NCBI GenBank assembly: GCA_031292145.1
Contig: JARLHR010000238.1
Location: forward strand, 1-38,377
Direction: 5' to 3'
DNA length: 38,377 nucleotides
Source: Clostridium sp.
GTDB lineage: Bacteria > Bacillota > Clostridia > Clostridiales > Clostridiaceae
Part shown: piece after piece, positions 1 through 9,828 of the stretch
Layout of the letters: each line of letters starts with the position of its first letter
Numbering within the stretch: the stretch's first letter is position 1
Notes under the pieces: model-generated
Database searches by the model: none
Seen by the model: the letters and a program-made list of their open reading frames with translations, nothing else
What the model was told of the DNA's origin: nothing
Translations under genes and position numbers: made by a program

Positions 1-117
1 TCAGAAGACAACAAGGTGATAATTTTATCTAAGGATGGAAATGAAGTACATTTAGATAAGATGAGTAAAGAAAAAATTGCAAGTAATTTATTTGATATTA
101 TACTTGAAAAGCGCTAA
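1..117 (+). CDS. coaBC: CoaBC (phosphopantothenoylcysteine decarboxylase/synthetase), C-terminal end only
   Basis: The first 38 codons are open in frame 1 and end at TAA 115-117. The peptide reads EDNKVIILSKDGNEVHLDK and ends DIILEKR, which resembles the last strand and helix of the CoaB (phosphopantothenate-cysteine ligase) domain. CoaBC joins cysteine to 4'-phosphopantothenate and decarboxylates the product, giving 4'-phosphopantetheine for coenzyme A in the cytoplasm. coaBC directly precedes priA in many Clostridium genomes, which supports the call. Only about a tenth of the protein is inside the window, so no catalytic residue can be checked. coaD, a later step of the same pathway, lies at 18186. 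Confidence 0.75.
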   Translation, partial: SEDNKVIILSKDGNEVHLDKMSKEKIASNLFDIILEKR

Positions 118-133
118 AATTTGCGCTTTTTTT
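107..133 (+). terminator. Intrinsic terminator of the coaBC transcript
   Basis: An 8-bp perfect stem AAAAGCGC (107-114) / GCGCTTTT (123-130) encloses an 8-base loop and runs into seven T. The left arm lies inside the last coaBC codons and the loop starts with its stop codon, so the terminator overlaps the gene end. priA is therefore probably transcribed mainly from a promoter within 134-261, although I see no convincing -35/-10 pair there. Confidence 0.8.
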
Positions 134-261
134 GTTAAGGCATATTCAACGCATAGTTAATTTTTTTTCGTATGCCTAATTTTATGAGGTTTTATAATAA
201 AGCATAAAAAATAGTATCAAATTATAGTATAAAATTGAACGTAAGGTGGTAAGTAAAAATT

Positions 262-2457
262 ATGTATGCTGAAATAATTATTAATAGTGATGCAGTAGAG
301 ATAGATAAGTTATTTACGTATAAAGTACCTTATGAATTTCAAGAAAAAATACAAGTAGGTTTTAGAGTTAAGCTTCCTTTCGGAGCAAAAAATAAACAAA
401 TAGAAGGATTTGTATTTTCAATACTGCATGAAACTTCTGTTGAGTTTAATTACAAGGTAAAAGAGATTTTAAATATATGTGATGATGAAGCTATTCTAAC
501 TAAGAATGACATAGAAATAATCAAGTTTATGAGAAGAAAATATCTCTGCAGATATATTGATGCCATTCGTCTTATGATTCCAGTTGGAATTATGAAAGGT
601 TCTAAGGAAAAAAAGAAAAAAGTAATATTTATTAATCGAGAAATAAATCCGGAAGAACTTGAAAAAGAAAACTATATAAATTTGTATAATTTTATAGTTA
701 AGAACAACGGGATTTTGTCTAAGGCAGAAGTTATAAGTGAGAAACAATTCTCTTTATATTCAGTAAATAAACTGATAGAAAAAAATATATTAAGAATTGA
801 AGAACAAGTAGTTTTTAGATATAATACTCGTAAATATGATACTGATAATAATAAATCATTAACTCTTGAGCAAGAAAACTGTTTACGTATGATTTCAAGT
901 GGGACAAAATTAAAATATCTTATAAAGGGTGTTACCGGATCAGGAAAAACAGAAGTATATATAAGATTAGTTGCAGAAATGTTAAAGCAGGACAAAAGTG
1001 CTATTGTTTTAGTACCGGAGATTTCATTAACTCCACAGATGATTGAGAGATTTAAAGGGAGATTTGGAGAAAACGTAGCATTATTTCATAGCAGGCTAAG
1101 TGATGGTGAGAGATTTGATGAGTGGTATAGAATAAAAGAAGGAAAAGTTAAGCTGGTTATTGGTGCTAGAAGTGCTTTGTTTTTGCCGCTTCAAAATCTT
1201 GGACTTATAATAATTGATGAAGAACATGAAAATACATATAAATCAGAGCATAGCCCTAAATATCAGACTAGGGAAGTAAGTGAATTTATGTGTGAACTAA
1301 AAAAATGTAAACTGATATTGGGATCAGCCACTCCTAGTGTTGAGAGTTATTATAAAGCCATTAATGGTGAATATCAATTAATAGAGATGCATAAAAGAGT
1401 ACATGGAAGAAGAATGCCTCATATGCAAATAATAGATATGAGGGAAGAACTAAAGAATAAGAATCTTTCTTTGTTCAGTAAAACACTCTTAAATGAACTA
1501 GATGAAGTTCTAAGGAATAAAAAACAGGCAATTTTATTTTTAAATAGAAGAGGATATTCTACGTTTATATCATGCAGAAGTTGTGGGTATGTATTTAAGT
1601 GTCCAGAATGTGATGTGTCTATGACGTATCATAAAAATGGTTATTTAGTATGCCATTACTGTGGAAGAGCTGAAAAAGTTAGTAAGATATGCCCAAAGTG
1701 CGGCAGTAAGTATGTTAAGTTTTTTGGAGCAGGAACAGAAAGAGTTGAATTGGAAGTTAAAAAATATTTTCCAAAGGCAAATGTATTAAGAATGGATGTA
1801 GATACTACTAGAGCAAAAAATTCACATGAATCTATTTATAATTCATTTAAAAATGGTGAAGCAGATATTTTAATAGGGACACAAATGGTATCAAAAGGAT
1901 TAGACTTTAAAGATGTTACTTTGGTAGGAGTCTTGGCGGCTGATATGTCTTTGAATTTACCAGATTATAGGGCGGCTGAGAGGACTTATCAGATAATAAC
2001 CCAGGTGGCGGGAAGGGCTGGCAGAGGTGAAGATGAAGGAAAAGTAATTGTTCAAAGTTATACGCCAAATCATTATAGTTTAAAATTTGCTAAAGAAGAA
2101 GATTATGAAGCTTTATTCAATGAAGAGATAAAACTTAGAAGGTTGATGGATAATCCTCCTTTTGGTAAAATACTATTGATTAATGTTTATTCAAAATCAG
2201 AGGAAAAACTAAGAAATTTTATGTATATTTTAGCTGATAACTTGAAAAAAATAGTACTAGAAGAGCTTATTATGTTAGGTCCAGTTCCTTGTATTATTTC
2301 AAAATTAAAGGAAAATTATAGATGGCAAATAATAATAAAAGGAAATTTTGATGATGAGTTCAGTGAAAAAGTAAAAGATACACTTTATATATTAAATAAG
2401 AGTGTATATAATGAAATAAGGATTAGTATAGATATTAATCCAAATAATATGACGTAG
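262..2457 (+). CDS. priA: Primosomal protein N' (replication restart helicase PriA)
   Basis: This is the superfamily 2 3'-5' DNA helicase that recognises stalled forks and reloads the replicative helicase. The 731-aa length is usual for the family. Visible parts: N-terminal DNA-binding domain (about 1-110), Walker A GVTGSGKT at 223-230, Walker B DEEH at 319-322, SAT at 355-357, and the motif VI region QVAGRAGRG at 581-589. Eight cysteines at 438, 441, 447, 450, 464, 467, 477 and 480 form the two zinc-binding motifs inserted between the helicase lobes. The start matches the family N-terminus (MYAEIIINSD); the ribosome site AAGGTGG lies about 13 bases upstream, a little far. def follows after 12 bases, so the two are probably co-transcribed. 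Confidence 0.97.
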   Translation: MYAEIIINSDAVEIDKLFTYKVPYEFQEKIQVGFRVKLPFGAKNKQIEGFVFSILHETSVEFNYKVKEILNICDDEAILTKNDIEIIKFMRRKYLCRYIDAIRLMIPVGIMKGSKEKKKKVIFINREINPEELEKENYINLYNFIVKNNGILSKAEVISEKQFSLYSVNKLIEKNILRIEEQVVFRYNTRKYDTDNNKSLTLEQENCLRMISSGTKLKYLIKGVTGSGKTEVYIRLVAEMLKQDKSAIVLVPEISLTPQMIERFKGRFGENVALFHSRLSDGERFDEWYRIKEGKVKLVIGARSALFLPLQNLGLIIIDEEHENTYKSEHSPKYQTREVSEFMCELKKCKLILGSATPSVESYYKAINGEYQLIEMHKRVHGRRMPHMQIIDMREELKNKNLSLFSKTLLNELDEVLRNKKQAILFLNRRGYSTFISCRSCGYVFKCPECDVSMTYHKNGYLVCHYCGRAEKVSKICPKCGSKYVKFFGAGTERVELEVKKYFPKANVLRMDVDTTRAKNSHESIYNSFKNGEADILIGTQMVSKGLDFKDVTLVGVLAADMSLNLPDYRAAERTYQIITQVAGRAGRGEDEGKVIVQSYTPNHYSLKFAKEEDYEALFNEEIKLRRLMDNPPFGKILLINVYSKSEEKLRNFMYILADNLKKIVLEELIMLGPVPCIISKLKENYRWQIIIKGNFDDEFSEKVKDTLYILNKSVYNEIRISIDINPNNMT

Positions 2458-2469
2458 GGGGAATACGAA

Positions 2470-2922
2470 ATGGCATTAAGAACTATAAGAGAATATGGAG
2501 ACGATGTATTAAGAAAGAAATGCAGAGAAATTGATAAAATAGATGACAGATTATTAACTTTAATTAAGGATATGAAAGAAACAATGTATGATGCTGATGG
2601 AGTTGGTCTTGCAGCACCACAAGTTGGTATATTAAAAAGACTATTTGTTATAGATATTGGAGAGGGACCATTAGTATTTATAAATCCGGAAATAATAGAA
2701 ACAAGTGGATCACAAGTAGATGATGAAGGATGTCTTAGTTTACCAGGAGAAACAAGAGAAGTCATGAGACCTAACTATGTTAGAGCAAGAGCTTTAAATG
2801 AAAACGGGGAAGAATTTGAGATAGAAGCAGAAGAACTGCTTGCTAGAGCTATTTTACATGAATATGATCATTTGAATGGGACTTTATTTATTGATAGAGC
2901 TAAGGGACCTTCAAAAAAATAA
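2470..2922 (+). CDS. def: Peptide deformylase
   Basis: Removes the formyl group from the N-terminal methionine of new proteins at the ribosome exit. All three family motifs are present: GVGLAAPQ at 44-51, EGCLS at 86-90 (metal-ligand Cys88) and HEYDH at 130-134 (ligands His130 and His134, catalytic Glu131). The metal is normally Fe2+ in this family. The 150-aa length is typical of the short (type 1-like) Gram-positive form. The ribosome site AGGGGG overlaps the priA stop and lies about 8 bases before ATG. The next gene, fmt, adds the formyl group that this enzyme removes, so the two ends of the formyl-methionine cycle are encoded side by side. Confidence 0.97.
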   Translation: MALRTIREYGDDVLRKKCREIDKIDDRLLTLIKDMKETMYDADGVGLAAPQVGILKRLFVIDIGEGPLVFINPEIIETSGSQVDDEGCLSLPGETREVMRPNYVRARALNENGEEFEIEAEELLARAILHEYDHLNGTLFIDRAKGPSKK

Positions 2923-2945
2923 TTATTACAGGAGGTAAAAAAATA

Positions 2946-3872
2946 ATGAATGTAGTATTTATGGGTACTCCAGATTTTGCAGTTCCTTCTTTAAAAAAGC
3001 TAATTGAAAAGCATAATGTTACTGCTGTATTGTCTCAACCAGATAAACCAAAAGGCAGGGGTAAAAAAATGGCATATCCGCCAGTAAAAGAAGAAGCTTT
3101 AAAACATGGGATTCCAGTATATCAACCTATAAAACTTAAGGATGATAGAAATTTAATTAATCAATTAAAAGAACTAAAACCTGATTTTATAATTGTAGTA
3201 GCATTTGGACAAATTTTAACCAAAGAAGTGTTAGATATACCTAAGTATGGATGTATAAATCTTCACGCATCATTGCTACCTATGTATAGAGGCGCAGCAC
3301 CAATTCAGTGGGCAGTAATAAATGGTGAAAAAGTTTCTGGAAATACTACAATGCTTATGGATGTAGGCTTAGATACGGGCGATATGATTCTTAAAGACGA
3401 AGTGCAAATTACTAATAATATGACTTATGGTGAGTTGCATGATATATTAATGATAAGAGGGGCGGATCTTTTAATTAAAAGTATGGAAGGCATTGTAAAT
3501 GGAGATATAGCATTACAAAGACAAAGTGATGAAACCTTTTATGCCAAGATGCTTGATAAAAATATTGCAAAAATAGAGTGGAACAAAAGTTCTCAAGAAA
3601 TTCATAATTTAGTAAGGGGATTAAATCCTTGGCCTATTGCGTATACTAACTATGAAGGTGAAAGAATGAAGGTATACGAAAGTGAAGCTCTAGATGGAGA
3701 ATGTTCAGATGAACCAGGAACGATTATAGATGTAAGTAAAAATGGTTTAAAGGTTGCATGTGAAAATGGTATACTTCTTATAAAAAAGGTACAATTTCCA
3801 AATGGTAAACCGTTGACTATAGAACAATATATAAATGGGCATGAAATAAATAAAAAAATAATTTTAACATAG
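2946..3872 (+). CDS. fmt: Methionyl-tRNA formyltransferase
   Basis: Transfers a formyl group from 10-formyl-tetrahydrofolate to Met-tRNA(fMet), marking the initiator tRNA. The N-terminal hydrolase fold holds the catalytic set Asn105, His107 and Asp143, in the motifs INLHASLLP and GLDTGD. The C-terminal OB-fold domain follows from about residue 205. The 308-aa length is normal. A perfect AGGAGGT lies 9 bases before ATG, and the gene is 23 bases after def. This is a standard def-fmt pair; nothing in it is unusual. Confidence 0.97.
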   Translation: MNVVFMGTPDFAVPSLKKLIEKHNVTAVLSQPDKPKGRGKKMAYPPVKEEALKHGIPVYQPIKLKDDRNLINQLKELKPDFIIVVAFGQILTKEVLDIPKYGCINLHASLLPMYRGAAPIQWAVINGEKVSGNTTMLMDVGLDTGDMILKDEVQITNNMTYGELHDILMIRGADLLIKSMEGIVNGDIALQRQSDETFYAKMLDKNIAKIEWNKSSQEIHNLVRGLNPWPIAYTNYEGERMKVYESEALDGECSDEPGTIIDVSKNGLKVACENGILLIKKVQFPNGKPLTIEQYINGHEINKKIILT

Positions 3873-3885
3873 GGAGGGATGCTTA

Positions 3886-4578
3886 ATGCATTTTTATCCA
3901 TTTTTTGACTCGACAATGATAATATTAATTCCAGCTGTGATAATTTCATTTTGGGCGCAAACAAAAATAAGCAGTACTTATAGTGAATATAGTCAGGTTA
4001 GAAGCAGAAATGGATATACGGGACAGCAAGTTGCAAGGATGATGTTAGATGAAGCAGGTTTGTTTGATGTAAGAATAGAAGTTATAAACTCTAAACTTGG
4101 GGATCATTATGATCCTTCAAATAAAGTATTAAGGTTATCACCAGATGTATATTTTGGTGGAACTATTTCATCAGCAGGAATAGCAGCTCATGAAGTTGGG
4201 CACGCATTGCAACATAAAGAAAGATATGCACCATTGGTTATAAGAAATTCCATAGTTCCTGTTGTAAATGTTGGATCAAGTCTATCGTGGATATTGTTTG
4301 TAGCTGGGTTATTTCTAGGATTTAAGGGATTAACTACATTGGGAATAATTTTATTTTCAGGTGTAGTAGTATTTCAGCTAATAACATTACCAGTTGAATT
4401 TGATGCTTCTACAAGAGCTTTGAATATATTAAAATCAAGAGGAATACTATATGGTGATGAAACTAAAAGTGCGCAAAAAGTTTTAGATGCAGCAGCAATG
4501 ACTTATGTGGCTGCAACATTAATGGCAATATCACAATTAATACGACTTATTGCATTAAGCAATAGGGACAATAGATGA
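3886..4578 (+). CDS. Membrane zinc metallopeptidase, YugP family
   Basis: A 230-aa protein with the zincin motif HEVGH at 102-106 (His102 and His106 as ligands, Glu103 catalytic). A hydrophobic segment lies at about 9-24, two more at about 121-170, and another at about 205-223, so it should be a multi-pass membrane protein with the active site near the membrane. The third zinc ligand is probably in EFDAS at 171-175. The family (Pfam Zn_peptidase_2, B. subtilis YugP) is widespread in Firmicutes, and its substrate is not established. It sits between fmt and rsmB in many clostridia, and that position gives no clear hint of its role. Ribosome site GGAGGGATG; its stop overlaps the next gene by four bases (ATGA). 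Confidence 0.88.
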   Translation: MHFYPFFDSTMIILIPAVIISFWAQTKISSTYSEYSQVRSRNGYTGQQVARMMLDEAGLFDVRIEVINSKLGDHYDPSNKVLRLSPDVYFGGTISSAGIAAHEVGHALQHKERYAPLVIRNSIVPVVNVGSSLSWILFVAGLFLGFKGLTTLGIILFSGVVVFQLITLPVEFDASTRALNILKSRGILYGDETKSAQKVLDAAAMTYVAATLMAISQLIRLIALSNRDNR

Positions 4579-5906
4579 AGAGGTATATTATGAATTGTAG
4601 AAAATTAGCGGTAAAAATATTAGATAGAGTTTTAAATGAAGGAGCATATTCTAATATAGTACTGTCAAAAGAATTAAATGAAGTAGAATTAAACGATAAA
4701 GATAAGGCTCTATTAACTGAAATTGTATATGGAGTTTTAAGAAGAAAAAAAACATTAGATATTATAATTTCTAACTTTGTAAAAGATATAAAATTGATGA
4801 ATAAAGATATTTTAAATATTTTAAGGGTTGCAATATATCAAATGAACTTCTTGGATAAAATACCAAGTTATGCAGCTTGCAATGAAGCAGTAGAAGAAGC
4901 GAAAGAAATATCTGAAAATGACTCAAAATTAGTAAATGGAATATTAAGAAACTTTACCAAAAATCCTGACGATATTGAAGTTTCAGGAAATAAAATTGAT
5001 GAATATGCATATAAATTTTCCTTTGAACCTTGGATGATAAGACTCTTAATAAAACAATATGACGAGACATTGGCAAAGAAGATAATGTCAGGTTTAAATG
5101 CAATTCCACAAGTTAGCGTTAGAGTAAATGAAATAAAAGCAGATTATGATGAAGTTTTTGAAGAATTAGAATCCCTTGAGTATGATATTGAGGATGGTAG
5201 CGTTTGTCCGGAAGCTATTTGCATAAGAGGCGGAAAATCTATAGAAAATAATCCACTATTTATAGATGGAAAGATTACGGTTCAAGATGAGAGTGCGATG
5301 ATTATAGCGCCTTTATTGGAATTAGAAGAAGGCATGAAGGTCATAGACTTATGTAGTGCACCTGGTGGTAAAACGACTCATATAGCTGAAATACTTAGAA
5401 ATACTGGGGAAGTGTTGGCTTTTGATATACATGAATCTAAGCTTGGATTAATAAGAGAAAATTGTGAAAGATTAGGAATAAATAATGTTAAAGTTGACGT
5501 AAATGATGCTACAAAATTAAATCCGGAGCTAATTGCATCAAGTGATAGAATATTAATAGATGTACCATGTTCTGGAGTTGGAATAATAAGAAAAAAACCT
5601 GAAATAAAATGGAATAAATCTAGAAGTGATTTAAGAGAAATTATACCAATCCAAAGGGATATAATGGAAAATGCGTGGCAATATTTGAAAAAAGGTGGTA
5701 TAATGATATATTCTACTTGTACGTTAAATAAAGAAGAAAATGAAGAGAATATAGAATGGTTTGTTAACAACCATAAAGATTGTAACGTAAAGAAAATTTT
5801 TATAGGTAAGCAAAGTAACTTTGTTTATAATAGAAATGGTTCATTAACAATCATACCAAATGAAAATATGGATGGATTTTTTGTGGCAAAACTAGAAAAA
5901 ATCTAA
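4575..5906 (+). CDS. rsmB: 16S rRNA (cytosine-967-C5)-methyltransferase RsmB
   Basis: Methylates C967 of 16S rRNA using S-adenosylmethionine. A NusB-like RNA-binding domain fills roughly 1-130. The Rossmann methyltransferase domain has DLCSAPGGK at 258-266 (cofactor loop), PCSG at 331-334 (Cys332) and STC at 380-382 (Cys382). The two cysteines are the release/nucleophile pair of m5C methyltransferases. The frame starts at an ATG overlapping the previous stop, suggesting translational coupling. A second in-frame ATG at 4590 has its own GAAGAGG six bases upstream and fits the family N-terminus equally well, so the start is uncertain by five residues. rlmN follows 14 bases later. Confidence 0.95.
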   Translation: MKRYIMNCRKLAVKILDRVLNEGAYSNIVLSKELNEVELNDKDKALLTEIVYGVLRRKKTLDIIISNFVKDIKLMNKDILNILRVAIYQMNFLDKIPSYAACNEAVEEAKEISENDSKLVNGILRNFTKNPDDIEVSGNKIDEYAYKFSFEPWMIRLLIKQYDETLAKKIMSGLNAIPQVSVRVNEIKADYDEVFEELESLEYDIEDGSVCPEAICIRGGKSIENNPLFIDGKITVQDESAMIIAPLLELEEGMKVIDLCSAPGGKTTHIAEILRNTGEVLAFDIHESKLGLIRENCERLGINNVKVDVNDATKLNPELIASSDRILIDVPCSGVGIIRKKPEIKWNKSRSDLREIIPIQRDIMENAWQYLKKGGIMIYSTCTLNKEENEENIEWFVNNHKDCNVKKIFIGKQSNFVYNRNGSLTIIPNENMDGFFVAKLEKI

Positions 5907-5920
5907 TAGTAGGTGGATAA

Positions 5921-6973
5921 ATGAATAATTTATTAGATTATACGTTAGAAGAACTTAAAGCTTGGATGAAAGATAATGGAGAAAGTGGATTTAGGGGACA
6001 GCAAATATTATCGTGGGTATACAAGGGTGTTAATGAATTTGATGGCATGAAGAATATGCCTAAGGCACTAATAATAAAGTTAAATGAAAACTTTGTTATT
6101 AGTCTGCCCCAAATAATAGAAGTTTATAAATCTAATAGTGATGGAACAGAAAAATTTTTATTAGGCTTTGAGGATGGGAATTTAATAGAATCTGTGCTTA
6201 TGAGATATAAACATGGAAACTCTATATGCATATCAACTCAAGTTGGTTGTGCAATGGGGTGTAAATTTTGTGCATCTACAATCGAAGGAAAAGTCAGGAA
6301 TTTAACTACAGGGGAAATTTTGGCGCAAGTTCTTGTAGTTCAAAATTACATTAATGAAAGAATATCTAATATAGTATTAATGGGAAGCGGTGAACCGCTA
6401 GATAACTACGATAATGTAATTAAATTTTTAGAAGTGGTTTCGGCAGAATATGGTTTAAATATTGGTCAAAGGCACATAACATTATCTACCTGCGGAATTG
6501 TTCCTAAAATATATGAACTAGCAGATAAAGATTTTAGCATAACTTTGGCAATTTCATTGCATGCATTTAGTGATGAAAAAAGAAAGGAAATTATGCCTAT
6601 AGCTAATAAATATAGTATTAAGCAAATATTAGAAGCTTGCAGATATTATATTTCTAAAACTAATAGAAGAATTACATTCGAATACGCATTGGTAAGGGAT
6701 GTAAATGACAACAAAGAGGATGCAAAAGCATTAGGTAATTTATTAAAAGGAATGCTTTGTCATGTAAATTTAATACCAGTAAATGAAATAAAGGAAAATA
6801 CTTTCAAAAGATCTTCCCAAAAGTCAATAGATGATTTTTCAGAAATGCTGAAAAATCATGGAATAGAAGTTACTATAAGACGTGAAATGGGAAGCGATAT
6901 TAATGCAGCATGTGGACAACTCAGAAGAAGTTACATTAAAACCCAAGAGATAGAGGGGAGAATGAAATGGTAG
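5921..6973 (+). CDS. rlmN: Dual-specificity RNA methyltransferase RlmN (23S A2503 / tRNA A37)
   Basis: A radical SAM enzyme that makes 2-methyladenosine in 23S rRNA and some tRNAs. The iron-sulfur cluster motif CxxxCxxC is at Cys110, Cys114 and Cys117. The methyl-carrying cysteine is Cys331, in CGQL near the C-terminus, and the conserved glutamate LIESV is at residue 90. The 350-aa length is typical. It lies in the family's usual neighbourhood between rsmB and stp. Its final codons (ATG AAA TGG TAG) contain the start of the next gene, a 7-base overlap that probably couples their translation. Confidence 0.97.
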   Translation: MNNLLDYTLEELKAWMKDNGESGFRGQQILSWVYKGVNEFDGMKNMPKALIIKLNENFVISLPQIIEVYKSNSDGTEKFLLGFEDGNLIESVLMRYKHGNSICISTQVGCAMGCKFCASTIEGKVRNLTTGEILAQVLVVQNYINERISNIVLMGSGEPLDNYDNVIKFLEVVSAEYGLNIGQRHITLSTCGIVPKIYELADKDFSITLAISLHAFSDEKRKEIMPIANKYSIKQILEACRYYISKTNRRITFEYALVRDVNDNKEDAKALGNLLKGMLCHVNLIPVNEIKENTFKRSSQKSIDDFSEMLKNHGIEVTIRREMGSDINAACGQLRRSYIKTQEIEGRMKW

Positions 6974-7686
6974 GCTTAGTTAGTGATGTGGGGTTAAAAA
7001 GGAATTTAAATGAAGACTTTGCTTCATATTTAGAAAAAGAGGAATTTAAAATTTACGTAGTGGCAGATGGTATGGGCGGACATAATGCAGGTGAAGTAGC
7101 TAGTGAAATGGCGGCTAAGAGGATTATCAGCTATGTGGATGAAAAGTTTTCATCTGATAAGGCAGATGATTTGATAGTGGAGGCTATCGAAAAAGTTAAT
7201 AGAGATATTTTTAATTTTTCTAATACTAATGAAAAGTTAAATGGAATGGGAACTACGGTTACAGCGTCTTTTATAACTAAAAGTTTTATACATATTGCAA
7301 ATGTTGGAGATAGCTCGTGTTTTGGAATAAGAAATAATGAAATTATAAAAATAACCAAAGATCATTCTTTGGTGCAAGAGCTTGTCGATATGGGAAGTAT
7401 AAGTGAGAAGGAAGCAGAGAATCATCCTAAGAAAAATATTATTACGAGAGCATTGGGAACTAGCAGTAGTGTATGCGTAGATGTATTTAAGTTAGAAAAT
7501 AAGGAATACGATGTGTATTTATTATGTTCAGATGGATTAACTAATGAATTGACTAAGGAAGAAATTTTACAGGTTATCAGTGAAGAGAAAGATTATGCAA
7601 ATATAGCTAATAAATTAGTACTCTTGGCAAATGAAAAAGGTGGTAGGGATAATATAACAGTATTGTTGTTTGGAGGAGATATTTAA
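6967..7686 (+). CDS. stp: PP2C-type serine/threonine phosphatase Stp/PrpC
   Basis: A metal-dependent protein phosphatase that reverses the action of the PASTA kinase encoded next. PP2C motifs appear in order: NEDF (15-18), [12 protein letters not shown] (from 32, metal ligands Asp34 and Gly35), [34 protein letters not shown] and GGRDNITV. The 239-aa length is that of the soluble cytoplasmic form. The ribosome site GGGGAG lies inside the end of rlmN. prkC begins one base after its stop codon, the classic stp-prkC pair that sets phosphorylation of cell-wall, division and translation targets. Confidence 0.96.
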   Translation: MVGLVSDVGLKRNLNEDFASYLEKEEFKIYVVADGMGGHNAGEVASEMAAKRIISYVDEKFSSDKADDLIVEAIEKVNRDIFNFSNTNEKLNGMGTTVTASFITKSFIHIANVGDSSCFGIRNNEIIKITKDHSLVQELVDMGSISEKEAENHPKKNIITRALGTSSSVCVDVFKLENKEYDVYLLCSDGLTNELTKEEILQVISEEKDYANIANKLVLLANEKGGRDNITVLLFGGDI

Positions 7687-7687
7687 T

Positions 7688-9628
7688 ATGGATGGAATTG
7701 TACTTGGAAACAGATACGAGTTGTTAGAAAAAATAGGGGAAGGTGGAATGTCCGAAGTATTTAAAGCACGATGTAATAAACTAAATAGGTTTGTTGCTGT
7801 TAAAATACTTAAGAAGGAATTTTGCAATAATCCTGACATCGTTGAAAAATTTAAGGGAGAAGCAACTGCTATTGCAACATTGTCTGACAATAACATAGTA
7901 AACATACTTGATGTGGGGACTCAAGATGATATAAACTACATTGTGATGGAATATGTTAAAGGTAAAACTTTAAAAGATATTATTAAGCAAGTGGGAAAGA
8001 TGAATTATGAAACAGCTATATCAGTTGCACTACAAATAGCTAGAGCATTAGATTGTGCGCACAGAAATAAAATAATTCATAGAGATGTTAAACCACAAAA
8101 TATTTTAGTAACAGAAGATGGAGTTATGAAAGTAACTGACTTTGGAATAGCAAAATCTCCAACCACAGAAACCATTACAAATACTAGTACAATAATGGGA
8201 TCAGCCCATTATCTTTCTCCAGAGCAGGCAAAAGGAAGTTTTATTGATTGTAGAACAGATTTATATTCCCTAGGTGTTGTTCTATACGAAATGGTTACTG
8301 GTACCCTTCCTTTTCAAGCAGATACTGCTGTAACTATAGCATTAAAGCATCTTCAAGAAGAAGTTGTACCACCTAAAAATATTAATTCAAAAATTCCAGA
8401 AAGCTTAAATCAATTGATTTTAAAATCAATGCAAAAAGAACCAATTAAAAGGTATCAAAGCGCCAAAGAAATGATTGCAGATCTTCAAAAAATAAAAGAT
8501 GATCCTAATGTTCAGATAGATAAAGAAGACAATGACCATACTATTATAATGTCAGCTGTAACTCAACAAATACCAAATTCAGAAGATAAAATAAGCAAAA
8601 AAGATGATGAATATGATGATGACGACGATTATTATTACGATGATGAAGAGGAAAAAGAAGGCGGAATAAATAAAAATAAAATAATAAAAGTTGCAATAGG
8701 TGTATCATTGGTGCTCTTGTTGTTAGTTTTAGGTGTTGGAGCATATAAGATATTTGGTTCGGCTTCAACCAGCAAAGAGGTTCAACTTCCTAATTTAGTA
8801 GGTATGAAAGAAGATGATGCCAAGAATGCGCTAAATAAATTAAATTTAGTGTTGGTAGAGGGCGGAAAAGAGACTAGTGACCAGCCGGAAGGAACTGTTA
8901 TTAAAATGAATCCGGACTCTGGAACAATGGTAAAAGAAAAAAGCGAAGTAAGGGTTATCGTAAGTAATGGTGGAAAAAAGACTTTGATGCCAGACTTAGT
9001 GGATTATGATATAGATAGAGCTAAGACTATTTTAGATTCGTTAGGACTTAAAATTGATGATAGCAGTATAAGCTATGAATATAGTGATACTGTACCAAAG
9101 GGGCAAATAATAAGCCAAGTACCTAAAAAAGACACTGAAGTTACATCAAATGATAAGATAACAGTTGTTGTAAGTAATGGATCAAAGTATACGACAGTTC
9201 CTAATGTAGTAGGTCTTTCAGCAGATGATGCTAAGAGTGCATTATCAAATGCAGGTTTAAATGTTAATGTAGTTCAACAGGATACTGAAAATGAAAGTGA
9301 AAATGGAAAAGTGTTAAAGCAATCTGATAGTAAAGCAAAAGCAGGAGCAACTATTACAATAACAGTTGGAAACTATGTTCAAAAGCAAGCACCACCAACT
9401 GTAGCAAATCCAGAAACGACAAATAAAACTGGAGCTGATAATAAAACGCCATCAACGGGTGCACAAAGTCCAGCAAATACACCTACTCAAAATACACCAA
9501 CAGCACCAGGCAATGCTAATACACCAACAGCACCAGGTAATACACCACCAGCACCAGGTAATACTAATACACCAACAGGGAATCAAGGTACTACGACACA
9601 AAATAAAGCTACAAGTCAAAATAAATAG
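7688..9628 (+). CDS. prkC: Serine/threonine protein kinase PrkC with three PASTA domains
   Basis: A transmembrane Hanks-type kinase. The start is placed at ATG 7688 (646 aa), 11 bases after GGAGG; an upstream in-frame TTG at 7670 overlaps stp and is unlikely. Kinase domain about 8-270: glycine loop IGEGGMSEV, ATP lysine Lys39, HRDVKPQN with catalytic Asp133, DFG at 151-153, and the SPEQAKG motif. An Asp/Tyr-rich linker and one membrane helix (about 333-355) follow. Three PASTA repeats cover about 364-562; these domains bind peptidoglycan fragments or muropeptides in this family. An unusual Pro/Thr/Asn tail (about 563-646) with a TPTAPGN repeat follows. It probably forms the stp-prkC switch with the upstream phosphatase. 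Confidence 0.96.
   Translation: MDGIVLGNRYELLEKIGEGGMSEVFKARCNKLNRFVAVKILKKEFCNNPDIVEKFKGEATAIATLSDNNIVNILDVGTQDDINYIVMEYVKGKTLKDIIKQVGKMNYETAISVALQIARALDCAHRNKIIHRDVKPQNILVTEDGVMKVTDFGIAKSPTTETITNTSTIMGSAHYLSPEQAKGSFIDCRTDLYSLGVVLYEMVTGTLPFQADTAVTIALKHLQEEVVPPKNINSKIPESLNQLILKSMQKEPIKRYQSAKEMIADLQKIKDDPNVQIDKEDNDHTIIMSAVTQQIPNSEDKISKKDDEYDDDDDYYYDDEEEKEGGINKNKIIKVAIGVSLVLLLLVLGVGAYKIFGSASTSKEVQLPNLVGMKEDDAKNALNKLNLVLVEGGKETSDQPEGTVIKMNPDSGTMVKEKSEVRVIVSNGGKKTLMPDLVDYDIDRAKTILDSLGLKIDDSSISYEYSDTVPKGQIISQVPKKDTEVTSNDKITVVVSNGSKYTTVPNVVGLSADDAKSALSNAGLNVNVVQQDTENESENGKVLKQSDSKAKAGATITITVGNYVQKQAPPTVANPETTNKTGADNKTPSTGAQSPANTPTQNTPTAPGNANTPTAPGNTPPAPGNTNTPTGNQGTTTQNKATSQNK
9491..9580 (+). repeat. 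In-frame tandem repeat in the prkC tail
   Basis: Units of 21 and 27 bases beginning AATACACCAACAGCACCAGG occur at 9491, 9518 and 9539, and a shortened unit at 9566. They encode NTPTAPGNA, NTPTAPG, NTPPAPGNT and NTPTGN. All units are multiples of three, so copy-number change would keep the reading frame. The repeat follows the third PASTA domain, outside the membrane. Confidence 0.85.
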
Positions 9629-9638
9629 TTTTCAAAGG

Positions 9639-9671
9639 GAAGGAGAGGTTGATAAAAAAAACCTCTCCTTC
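9639..9671 (+). terminator. 12-bp hairpin after prkC, possible terminator
   Basis: A perfect inverted repeat GAAGGAGAGGTT (9639-9650) / AACCTCTCCTTC (9660-9671) has a 9-base loop. It begins 10 bases after the prkC stop. No T run follows (next bases are TATAATATAG), so it is not a textbook terminator. It may stabilise the mRNA 3' end or work with another factor. The remaining bases to rsgA (9672-9828) hold no other clear signal. Confidence 0.45.
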
Positions 9672-9828
9672 TATAATATAGTTATCTTAATTATTTATAT
9701 ATTAGGAATATTAATTATATACTTGTATAAATTTAAAAATTATAATGACAATAATAATTAATATAAATAATCTGGAAGAATAAATATAAAAGTGGATTTC
9801 TATAAATTGTGAAAGATGGAGGTATAGC

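Noticed and set aside
8544-8768. Minus-strand frame rich in H/R/L opposite prkC
   Set aside because: It is the complement of the Asp/Tyr-rich linker and membrane helix of PrkC, an artefact of low-complexity coding sequence.
9459-9761. 100-codon frame overlapping the prkC end, with a hydrophobic C-terminus
   Set aside because: It reads the repeat-rich prkC tail in another frame, giving H/Q-rich nonsense. The hydrophobic part has no start codon or ribosome site of its own, and AT-rich DNA often encodes such stretches.
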